Shown one piece after another: positions 21,061 through 29,902 of a stretch of DNA of 64,000 bases. The stretch is from Lactarius indigo (lineage: Eukaryota; Basidiomycota; Agaricomycetes; Russulales; Russulaceae). Under the pieces are notes generated by a model. That model saw only the letters and a list, made by a program, of their open reading frames with translations. It was not told the DNA's origin and did not search any database. Location of the stretch: NCBI GenBank assembly GCA_025766275.1, contig JAFKAC010000048.1, positions 391,868-455,867 of the forward strand, in the 5' to 3' direction. Position numbers and translations under genes: made by a program. Each line of letters opens with the position of its first letter. Positions within the stretch are counted from its first letter, which is position 1.

Positions 21061-24000
21061 ATGTATCCCTGCTCCCACCCTGGCTGCAGTAGGGTCTTGA
21101 TGAACAAATCCGGATTAACCCAGCACTATCACTCCAAACATGGGTATTCACATCCCTCACAACGACAACGCTCACCATCGACAACGCCTGCACCATCCCC
21201 TCCGCCGGTTCAACCCCCCTCGCCCAGTCTTCATGCACATGACTGCTCCATGACTCCAGCTGTCGATGAAGATGAAGCAGGTGGCGAGTCAATAGTGGAC
21301 TACCACTTGGAATTAGACGGTCAGTCACCTGTTGTACCGTTTCTCTTTACTTCTCTGATCTTTTTTTTTAATGCCAAGGCCAACTTTTTGATGAAGAAGG
21401 CATACGCCTGCATGGGGATCCTATTCAACCAGACGACTGGTATCCGTATACTGACCACGTCCAGTTTGAAACAGCCGATCTTTTCTTCCATCAGATTCAA
21501 TTGTCTGCCTCACAAATTGACACCATTCTGCGCCTATGGTCAGCTACTCTAGTCGGATCCGTATCGTCTCCGCCGTTTCACAACCACAGGGACATGTACA
21601 AGACTATTGATCAGACACCACATGGAGACATTCCATGGAGTAGCTTTACACTGAAGTACAATGGCAAAATTCCGGCTGACGACATCCCAACTTGGATGAC
21701 TGCAACATGCCAAATTTGCTACCGTGACCCACGTGTGGTGATCCACGGCATGCTCGCTCACCCTGGCTTCAAAGACCACATGGACTATGTGCCATATCGC
21801 GAGTATGACCCTAAGACTCAGAAGCGGCAGTGGCAAGATTTTATGTCAGGCGACTGGGCTTGGATACAAGCGGTCTGTTATTTTATTTTGTTTTTTTTGG
21901 GGCTAATCATTATGTTGCGCAATAGGATGAGATCGCAAAGGACCCGTCAACACATGGGTCTACGTTTGTCCCGATCATTCTTGGCAGTGACAAGACAGTC
22001 GTCTCTGTGGCCACAGGTCACACAGAATACTGGCCGCTATACCTATCAATTGGTAATGTTCGCAACAGTTTGCGCCGAGCACATAAGGGAGCAGTCACAG
22101 TAATTGGCTTCTTGTCAATCCCGATGGGTAAGTCTATACACCAAACCATCGCGCCCTTGTCTGAGTCATCTGGGCTGACACTCTAATATAGCAAAGAAGA
22201 AGCATGCGGCTTCACTCAAGTTCCGCAAATTCAAACGCAAGCTGTTCCATAGTTCGATTACCAAGATCCTACAACCACTACACGTGGCGATGACAATACC
22301 GGAACTGGTTCAATTTGGCGATGGCCATTATCGACGTGTTGTGTATGGTCTAGGGCCCTACATTGCTGACTACGAAGAGCAAGTCCTTCTAGCGTGTATT
22401 GTACGAGGCTGGTGTGAAAAGTAAGTGTCTCTGCTGTGTCGGACAGAGTGACTGACTTATAGTGCACAGGTGCATGGCTTTTCCAGACGACTTGGACGCA
22501 GGAGGGCCTCTGCGCTCTCGAGAGCACCTCCACATTCTATTTGAAGAGACCACACCTGGCATTATGTGGGACCAATATGGTGTTGCTGGTGATGCTACGG
22601 TACGTCTTCCACACCGTGCTTGTGCTGTTAATATACCCCTGATAGCCATTTACTTCTCACTTTCCACGAGCGGACATCTATGGGTTACTGGCACCCAACA
22701 TCTTACACCAACTCATCAAAGGTGTATTCAAAGACCACCTCGTTGCATGGGTGGAGCAGTATCTTGAGATGGAACACGGGTCTATGCAAGCACAAGAAAT
22801 TATGGACGACATAGACAAGCGGTACGTTGTGTTCGACTATGGCTCATTACATACACTGACACAGCGTGTTAGAATTTCTGTTATCCCTCCCTTTTCACGT
22901 CTCTGCAGATTCCCTCAAGGTCATGGCTTTGAGCAGTGGACTGGAGACGACTCTAAAGCATTGATGAAGGTCTATCTACCAGCCATCGAGGGCCATGTCC
23001 CCTCAGATGTTGTGCGCTGTTTCCGTGCATTTCTCGAATTTTGTTACATCGCCCGCTCTGATGTCATTACGGAACAAACATTGCTGAATTTGGAGGACGC
23101 ATTGAAACGGTTTCATGACTATCGTTCAATATTCCAGACCACAGGGGTTCGCCTCGACATATCCTTACCACGACAGCACTCAATGGTGCATTATTCGATG
23201 CTCATTCGATTGTTCAGCGCCCCAAATGGCCTTTGCTCTTCAATCACTGAATCCAAACACATTAAGGCTGTGAAAGAGCCTTGGCAACGATCCAACCGGT
23301 ACTACGCATTGTTACAGATGCTTGTTACTAATCAGCATCTTGACAAGCTCGCAGCTGCGCAGGTCAATTTTGAAGCCAAAGGACTGTTGGATGAAGATGT
23401 TCAAAATGGTCATGCTGGGACCCAAGGTATGTCTCCTGTCATTAGTGCTCGAACCATCGCCCATATATTCTATTTAACTATTCCAGGTGAACATGAGATT
23501 AACAACCTCGTCAATGGCATGAACGATGAGACACAATTTCAGCCTCGACCCAATGTCAACCCCTTGTGAGCCGCAGAGAGTGATGTAAAGCTTGGGAGTA
23601 TCCTGCGTGAGTACCGCTGTTTCAAACCGATGCCAAACTGACTTCAGTATTCAAGGAGGACGGTGCACATCTGATGTCACCTTGTTGACTGATGAACTCA
23701 AGGTACCCCACCTTCCACGCCTCATAAACCAATTTCTGTGTGAGCAACTGGATGGTAACAGCGATCATGAGGACCCCAATCACACTTGTCCGAAATATGC
23801 AGGTCGGATCCGCATCTTTAACCATGCAACCGCGACGTTCTGCACCCCCAGTGACCCAAGCAATGAACAAGGCATGCGACAGGAGGTCATTTGAGCGACA
23901 CCTTTGTGGTTCAAGGGAACACCACGTTATGACTGTATTTTGGTCAACAGCAACAATGAACTCCATGGCATACGCGGGATGGAGATCGCGCGGGCCATTT

Positions 24001-24305
24001 GTTTCTTCTCTTTTATGTATCTCGGTGTCACTTATCCCTGTGTTTTAGTTCACTGGCTCAGTCACATCTCCGAGGAGCCGGACGAAGACACAGGAATGTG
24101 GATGGTCACTCCGGATTTTGTCCGTGGGGATCCCATCCTCGCAGTCATTCATATTGACTGTGTCTTTCACACGGCACACTTGGTTCCAATATTCAGGAAC
24201 TCATTTGTTCCCAATTATATCACGCACGATAACTCACTTGACAATTTCAAGGGTTTTTATGTCAATCGGTTCATCGACTATCATGCTTTCGACGTCGCAT
24301 CTTAG
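21061..24305 (+). pseudogene. Plavaka transposase (zinc finger + DDE-type), with nonsense codons
   Basis: ATG at 21061 starts a C2H2-like finger (CSHPGCSRVLMNKSGLTQHYHSKH). After an intron near 21319-21372 follow Plavaka landmarks: DIPWSSFTLKYNG, FMSGDWAWIQA, FVPIILGSDKTVVSVATG, ELVQFGDGHYRRVVYGLGPY, LLACIVRGWC, LAPNILHQLIKGVFKDHLV, GFEQWTGDDSKALMKVYLP and APNGLCSSITESKHIKAVKEPW. Several introns of 50-65 bp are visible (for example near 21875-21926, 22125-22190, 22421-22468, 22600-22645, 22822-22908, 23427-23486). The last conserved block, MRQEV...MYLGVTYPCVLVHW...DEDTGMW, ends at TAG 24305. TGA codons at 23567-23569 and 23892-23894 interrupt the frame; the second fits Arg CGA to TGA. The protein would cut and paste the element in the nucleus. 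Confidence 0.82.
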
Positions 24306-24612
24306 GCAACACACAAAAAGAGCAAGTTTCTTATATCAGGTATGTCATTGTGTCACCTTCACCATTCTCGCTGTTCCCTGAATGGTCGTCAAGTCAACCC
24401 CTGACGCTTTCACTAGCATCGCCATTCTATGACATCATGCTGGGATTCTGGAAGGAGCACTGAATGGACCGACTCTATACCATTTTCCGAGTATACTAAG
24501 ATAGATTAATGTTACTCCACTTTGCAAAGGCCACTTACCCTTATTGGAGCGACCGCTGAATTGAGTGAGGCAGTCGTGAGCGTGCCATTGGTGTGATATC
24601 GAGTGCGACAGC
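24306..24612. other. Plavaka 3' region between transposase and Gyp-3, no gene seen
   Basis: About 300 bp of non-coding DNA after the transposase stop; no recognisable protein or RNA. It continues at 32506-32729 beyond Gyp-3. Confidence 0.5.
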
Positions 24613-24617
24613 GACAT
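24613..24617. repeat. target site duplication of Gyp-3, left (GACAT)
   Basis: GACAT repeats at 32501-32505. Confidence 0.95.
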
Positions 24618-24782
24618 TGTAACGTCGTCACGACGTTAGCTCGACTTGAGCTCGGTAGAGGCGATAACAACTTAGCGAATATTCCTGAAGACACGGAGGT
24701 CCAGATGCGGCTAATATCTTGAAGACGCGAAGGTCCAAGCGAAGTGATGGTGAATGCTTCGAAGGCACACCACTTAAGACGA

Positions 24783-24821
<39 letters not shown>

Positions 24822-25134
24822 GAGGCGAAACAAGTGACGATTCAAGAAGACCAAGATGGCGTATCTTGGTCTTTGCAAGTCAGTTTAAATACACAAACTA
24901 GCAGGCTTAGAAGCGCTGCTATGAGTCACAGTAGGTAGCGTCCAACGTATCGCAGAAACATCGCAAATCCTAATACTACTAGTACCTGTACTAGTATCGA
25001 GTCACCAAGGCACCGCTCAGTCAGCTATCGTACGCAATCTCCTATCGTACTGCCGTATCACCGTAGACAAGTCCGCAACTAATCTACCTTACCGCCGTAG
25101 TTGCAACCGGTACAGTAAGGGTCGGAACGTAACA
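24618..25134 (-). repeat. Gyp-3 3' LTR (left)
   Basis: 517 bp; shorter than its partner only because the (GA)n tract is 20 bp shorter. Confidence 0.95.
24789..24818. repeat. (GA)n microsatellite in Gyp-3 3' LTR
   Basis: Uninterrupted GA repeat lying in the transcribed leader part of the LTR (CT in element sense). Confidence 0.95.
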
Positions 25135-25149
25135 TCACCTCCTCTTCTA
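25135..25149 (-). promoter_or_regulatory. Gyp-3 polypurine tract
   Basis: Element sense TAGAAGAGGAGGTGA directly upstream of the 3' LTR, about 16 bp after the pol stop codon. Confidence 0.8.
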
Positions 25150-25165
25150 GCGTGAGACCCCTGGC

Positions 25166-26370
25166 TCACCGAAAGTCGCGGGCCGGCCAGTCGCGCTGTT
25201 CATCGGCAATGCGCTCTAACGCGGTGGCGCGTTCCAAGCGGTAGATCGCGTCGCGCCGATCGTCTTGTGCGCATTCGATCATCGCGCGGAGTTGACTCAC
25301 CCTCGCCCGAAGTCGATCCAGCTCGTAGCTGGCCGCGCGGAAGCGCGTAACCTCCGCGGTGAGCGACTCGTCGTTGATGCGATTGAGCGCGCGGTTGGTG
25401 ATCTTGTCAGCCTCGAAGACGACGAGGTCTTCGTGTGGGTACGTGGGGCGGAGCGCCGCGGATACGTGGGGTTCTGCGTAAAGGGGCTTACCGTAGACGT
25501 GTGGCGAGCCCGGTATGACCCCCAATATGAGGGGGTCTGCCCCTCCGATGATCTGGACATGCGACGCGTCCCTTTCTACTCCGTCTGGTCCGGTGATGGG
25601 GTATCGAATGTGATGGGGTCGTCGGTTCGCCCGGAACCCTTCAGGCGCAATGACATGCGCGGGATCCTCGGCGGCGGTGAACGGACAGTGATCGGCGGCA
25701 CCAGGCACGCGCACACGTCCTCGATACATGGGGGACCCGTCGGAGTAGACGAGCCAGGGCGTGATGAGGGGATTATCAGGGTCGCGTTTCGTTCGAAGGA
25801 AGGTGTGTCTCGCCGGGTAATAATCTTCGTCGTCATGGCCAGCCTCAGCTGCCGCCATCGCTGCCGCCGCTCGCGCATCTCCCTCAGTCGGGCCGCTGCT
25901 GAGTCCAGCTGCTCCTTCTGCCACGCTGCCGCTACCCTCTTCCAGCCCTCCAACTCGTACTCCATCAGCGCTTGAACGCTGGTCGTTGCTCGGGAAAACT
26001 CCGCGAACGCCGATGAGGTCATCGCTTGGGGGGATAGCGGCGATGGGTTCGCGTTCGCTGCGATCGTTTCGGAAGACGTGGACGACGGCTCGGTCGTCGT
26101 CAGGGGTGGTCGTCGGGTCTGGGAATCTGGTGACGACGTTGATCCATTCTTGTGCGGTGATGGGCCCCTCTGCTGGTGCAAGAGGTGTCCATGGCGTGAG
26201 CTGAGTGTTGGGAACTTCGGTGTCGCTGTCCTCTGCCAAGAGGGCGCGGGCGTCTTCTGCAAGGGAGTCGAGGAGCTGCGCTTGTGTGACATGTCGTAGT
26301 GGGGAAGTGGGCATGAGAGTAATAGCTGAGCGAAGGAAGAGGGGATGACTGTCCTCTGTCCGAGCGACTC
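25166..26370 (-). other. post-chromodomain C-terminal module of Gyp-3 pol
   Basis: About 400 residues after the chromodomain: a Ser/Pro/Ala-rich linker ([18 protein letters not shown]), a probably globular part (RTKRDPDNPLITPWLVYSDG, APEGFRANRRPHHIRYPITG, ILGVIPGSPHVYGKPLYAEP), and a heptad-like end (LDRLRARVSQLRAM to ALERIADEQRDW). It is present at the same place in Gyp-1 (4522-5740) and Gyp-2 (11124-12300), so it belongs to the family. I do not recognise the fold; structural or envelope-like roles cannot be told from sequence. Confidence 0.7.
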
Positions 26371-29300
26371 CCACTTTATCTCTTCTACCGTGGGTTTGCG
26401 CTTCCTGATACAGGCGAAGCGCTTCCGGTGCGAAGACGTCATCTTTGTTGACCCACTGGTTCTCCGAGTCTGGGTACCCCTTCCATTTGATCAGATATTG
26501 AAGGCATCTTCCTCTGCCGAAATGCCGAGTGTCTAGAATGGCCTCGACTTCATATTCCTCTTCTCCATCTATCAGTTCGGGTGGTGGTCGTGTGAAGTTT
26601 TCCCCGTGCAAAGAAGTTTGCTTGTACGGTGTGAGAAGATCGATGTGAAACACTGGATGGATGCTCCACTGCGTGGGAAGTTCCAATCGATAGTTGTAAG
26701 GGGACATCACCTGTACCACCCGAAAGGGTCCGTGGCGTCGTGCCGCTAATTTCGCTGTAGGCTGATTGGTTCGGAGATGTTTGCCCTCGAGCCATACGAG
26801 GTCGTTGATGCTGAACTTGGGCGTATCTTTGTTGCGCACCCATGACTCTTGCGCCTTCTTTATAAGACGTTGGGCGGTGTCTCTAGCCTCTTTTAGTTGT
26901 GTCAGTCGCGCGGTTGCGAGAGGAATGGGAGATGGCTTATCCGTCCAGTCCGCTTGTGGGTTATACCCCATCAGAAGTTGGAACGGCGACTCTTTAGTGT
27001 GTTCATGTGGCCAATTGTTGTGTGCAAATTCGGCGATTGGTAGATAAGCTTCCCAGTTGTCTTGCCGCTCATTTACCCAGAAGCGTAGGTACTGTTCCAG
27101 CCACTGGTTAGTTCGCTCGGACTGTCCATCAGTACGTGGGTGGTATGCGGTTGATATGTTCTGCTGGATCCCCAAAATGCGGCATACTTCTCTGGTAAAC
27201 CTGGATGTGAAGCGTGGGTCGCGGTCACTTATTATTTTGCGCGGCAGTCCGAAGCGTTTGAACACTTGGGCGACATACAGAGTCGCCGTTTCTTCTGCGG
27301 TGATTTCCTCTCGGCATGGGATAAAGATTGAGGCCTTGCTGCAGTCGTGGTCTGTGACAGTTAGTATACTGTCATACCCCTTGGAAACGGGGAGTTTGGT
27401 GATAAAGTCCACCGCTACCGTGTGGAACGGCATGGCTTCCAGTATTGGTGTGATGGGATGCAGCGCGGCCCGTATGGGCCTCGTGTTGACTTTATTCCTT
27501 TGGCATTCTGCACAGCCTTGCACGTATTCATATACGTCTCTTCGGAGTCGCGGCCACCAGTAGTGTCTCTCCAGGATGCGTTGAGTTTTTGCAATTCCCG
27601 GATGGCCATGTATTGGCAAGTCGTGATGGTCGTGTATTAGTACTCGTTGAGTCGACGCTGGCCCTGTGATTACGAACCTGCCGTCCTTGTACCATTCTCC
27701 TTGTATTTTCTTGAGGCGATATGGGTCGACCCATATCTTGATCACCTCTTCGTCTTGTTGGTGGCATGGTTGTAGTAGATTTGGGTTGGCGATGAAGGTG
27801 CGTGCGGTGTTAAGGGTTCGTACAAAGATTTCGGGGGGCAGGACCACTACTTCGCTGTTGTCCTCGATGCCTTGGTCGTAATCCGGTCGTCTTGACAGCG
27901 CGTCCGCCCGCCCGTTGTTCTTTCCCTTAATGTGATGAATCTCGAAGTCGTATTCAGAAAGTTCGAGTACTTCCCTGGCGACTCGCCTGCTGATCTTCTG
28001 TGGTGACTTCCAGTATTGTAGGTTTAGATGGTCCGAATAGATTTTGATTTTGTGGGGGGCACCTGCGAGAAGTGGTCGCCAATTCCGTAGGGCCTTAACT
28101 ATCGCGAGCAGCTCCAGGTCATAGATGTCGTAGTTTCTTTCGGCTTCGGAAAGCGTCGCCGAGTAGTAACCTATGGGGTGTCGCTTGCCGTCAGATTTCT
28201 TTTGCAGTAATACGGCTCCCACCGCATAGCCCGAAGCGTCTACTTCCAATTCGAATGGGTCTTGAAGGATGGGGTGTGCGAGCACCGGTTCCTCCGTCAC
28301 GAGTCGTTTTAGGGTGTTAAACGCCTTTTCTTCTTCTTCAGTCCATCGCCATTCCTCATCCTTTCGTGTTAGTTTAGTGAGTGGCTTAGCGTGAGTTGCG
28401 AAACCACGGATAAAGAGTCTGTAAAAGTTACAGAAGCCGAGGAAAGAGCGGACGTCTTTGACTTTTGTTGGTGTTGGCCAGTCTTTGATTCCTTGAACTT
28501 TTACAGGGTCCATTCGGGTCACCCCCCTTTCAAGGATTACCCCCAGGTAATCCATCCGCGGTTGATGGAACAGGCACTTCTCGAGTTTGAAGTAGAGGTC
28601 GTGTTCCTCCGCAACGCGCAAGACATCGCGGACGGCGTCTACATGGGCCGCTAGGTCGTGATCAAAGTGAGTAGCGATACCAATATCGTCCATGTAGACG
28701 CGTATGGTAGTGCCCAGCCGTTCGTGCTTCGCTATGGTGTCACGATAGATGTGGTTCATCATGGCTTGGAAGGTGGCGGGGGAGTTAGTGAGCCCGAAGA
28801 ACATGACCGTGGGTTCGAAGAGGCCGAATTTAGTTTTGAACGCTGCCTTTTCCTGGTCGCCGTCACAAATGCGTATGTTATTGTAGCCCCACCGGATGTC
28901 GAGTTTAGTATAGATGTGGGCATTGCTGAGGTCAAGGATGAGGTCCTGTATTAATGGTAGTGGGTATTGATTCCGGATAGTGTGGGAGTTGATGACCCGG
29001 TAGTCCTGTACCAGGTGTAGTTTTCCGTCCTTCTTTTTAATGAAGAAGAAGGAGGATGCGTACGGAGAGATAGAGGGGCGCAGATATCCTTGCTTCAGTT
29101 TCTCCTCCAGAAACTCTTTGAGTTCGCCCTCTTCTTTTTGGGTCATAGGGTAGATCTTGCAGTCGATGGCGGCCGGCGCGGATGGCTTGAAGTCTATTGC
29201 GTGATCCCACGGCCTTGCCGGGGGGAATCGGTGTGAGGCTTGCTCATTAAAAAGTCTGGCAAACATTGCGTATTCCTGAGGAAGCACTGCTGCCGTTTGT

Positions 29301-29902
29301 TGTTGTTTCGCTTGTATGGCCAATTCCGTCGAGGTGGTGGCTCTAGCGAACGTTTCTTCTTCTAGTTCCCGCACAATGTCTTCCTTTTTGGCCATGATGA
29401 GGGCTCGAATGGTCGTTGTCGATAGTAGTGCTTCACTAGTTGCTAACATTATTGGTTGCATGTCGGGGTGTATGGTGGCGGTGGCCCAGCTGATCGTTGG
29501 CTCGAATGCGCTTAGCCATGGATAGCCTAGCACCATGTCTTCGCTTCCAAGGTCGGTGACTAGGAAGGTCATTTGCTTTATCTGTCCCCGTGTTTTCACC
29601 TCTAGGTTAACATAATGAGTGATTAACCCAGCTTTATTTTCCGTGTTGTCTATATTCCATATCTTGCGGGGCGTACTCAGCGGCTGTGTCTGGATACCAG
29701 CCCGTTTGGCCAAGCTGGGTCGGATGAAATTGTCGGTTGCGCCAGAGTCGACTAGCACATTTGTTTCAGTCGTTTGGTAATTCGTACGGACAGTCACTGG
29801 AACTCTCATAGATCGATAGCGCGTTGTCACAATTACAGAATTACATTGAAGAGCCCTCACCCAGACTGACGGGTTCAGGCGTCCCGAAAACCCTCTTTTC
29901 CC
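25166..29902 (-). CDS. Gyp-3 pol polyprotein (intact), expressed by -1 frameshift from gag
   Basis: The open frame reaches up to 29965 and overlaps gag by 91 bp; translation most likely enters it at the slippery sites 29887-29902. Domains, numbered from 29965: protease (DSGA, residues 73-76), reverse transcriptase (YMDD, about 427), RNase H (ELEVDASGYAVG, about 580), integrase with an HHCC finger (HGHPGIAKTQ to CAECQRNK, about 785-830) and D,D35E core (VTDHDCSK, SDRDPRF, DGQSERTNQW), then a chromodomain ([15 protein letters not shown] to WKGYPDSENQW, about 1140-1190). A further 400 residues follow that are not part of usual pol. They are shared with Gyp-1 and Gyp-2 and end in a likely coiled coil. 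Cytoplasmic particle, then nuclear integration; the chromodomain suggests histone-guided targeting. Confidence 0.93.
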   Translation of the reverse strand, partial: GKRGFSGRLNPSVWVRALQCNSVIVTTRYRSMRVPVTVRTNYQTTETNVLVDSGATDNFIRPSLAKRAGIQTQPLSTPRKIWNIDNTENKAGLITHYVNLEVKTRGQIKQMTFLVTDLGSEDMVLGYPWLSAFEPTISWATATIHPDMQPIMLATSEALLSTTTIRALIMAKKEDIVRELEEETFARATTSTELAIQAKQQQTAAVLPQEYAMFARLFNEQASHRFPPARPWDHAIDFKPSAPAAIDCKIYPMTQKEEGELKEFLEEKLKQGYLRPSISPYASSFFFIKKKDGKLHLVQDYRVINSHTIRNQYPLPLIQDLILDLSNAHIYTKLDIRWGYNNIRICDGDQEKAAFKTKFGLFEPTVMFFGLTNSPATFQAMMNHIYRDTIAKHERLGTTIRVYMDDIGIATHFDHDLAAHVDAVRDVLRVAEEHDLYFKLEKCLFHQPRMDYLGVILERGVTRMDPVKVQGIKDWPTPTKVKDVRSFLGFCNFYRLFIRGFATHAKPLTKLTRKDEEWRWTEEEEKAFNTLKRLVTEEPVLAHPILQDPFELEVDASGYAVGAVLLQKKSDGKRHPIGYYSATLSEAERNYDIYDLELLAIVKALRNWRPLLAGAPHKIKIYSDHLNLQYWKSPQKISRRVAREVLELSEYDFEIHHIKGKNNGRADALSRRPDYDQGIEDNSEVVVLPPEIFVRTLNTARTFIANPNLLQPCHQQDEEVIKIWVDPYRLKKIQGEWYKDGRFVITGPASTQRVLIHDHHDLPIHGHPGIAKTQRILERHYWWPRLRRDVYEYVQGCAECQRNKVNTRPIRAALHPITPILEAMPFHTVAVDFITKLPVSKGYDSILTVTDHDCSKASIFIPCREEITAEETATLYVAQVFKRFGLPRKIISDRDPRFTSRFTREVCRILGIQQNISTAYHPRTDGQSERTNQWLEQYLRFWVNERQDNWEAYLPIAEFAHNNWPHEHTKESPFQLLMGYNPQADWTDKPSPIPLATARLTQLKEARDTAQRLIKKAQESWVRNKDTPKFSINDLVWLEGKHLRTNQPTAKLAARRHGPFRVVQVMSPYNYRLELPTQWSIHPVFHIDLLTPYKQTSLHGENFTRPPPELIDGEEEYEVEAILDTRHFGRGRCLQYLIKWKGYPDSENQWVNKDDVFAPEALRLYQEAQTHGRRDKVGVARTEDSHPLFLRSAITLMPTSPLRHVTQAQLLDSLAEDARALLAEDSDTEVPNTQLTPWTPLAPAEGPITAQEWINVVTRFPDPTTTPDDDRAVVHVFRNDRSEREPIAAIPPSDDLIGVRGVFPSNDQRSSADGVRVGGLEEGSGSVAEGAAGLSSGPTEGDARAAAAMAAAEAGHDDEDYYPARHTFLRTKRDPDNPLITPWLVYSDGSPMYRGRVRVPGAADHCPFTAAEDPAHVIAPEGFRANRRPHHIRYPITGPDGVERDASHVQIIGGADPLILGVIPGSPHVYGKPLYAEPHVSAALRPTYPHEDLVVFEADKITNRALNRINDESLTAEVTRFRAASYELDRLRARVSQLRAMIECAQDDRRDAIYRLERATALERIADEQRDWPARDFR

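Noticed and set aside
21061..24305. KDZ (Kyakuja/Dileera/Zisupton) transposase
   Set aside because: The conserved blocks (GDDSKALMKVYLPAIEGH, SITESKHIKAVKEPW) are those of Plavaka proteins; no KDZ-specific features or TET/JBP gene is nearby.
25265..25975. Plus-strand frames of 80-240 codons opposite the C-terminal module and pol (also 4909-5892, 11223-12374)
   Set aside because: Antisense shadows caused by GC-rich codon bias of pol; the same shadows occur in each copy and have no domain content.
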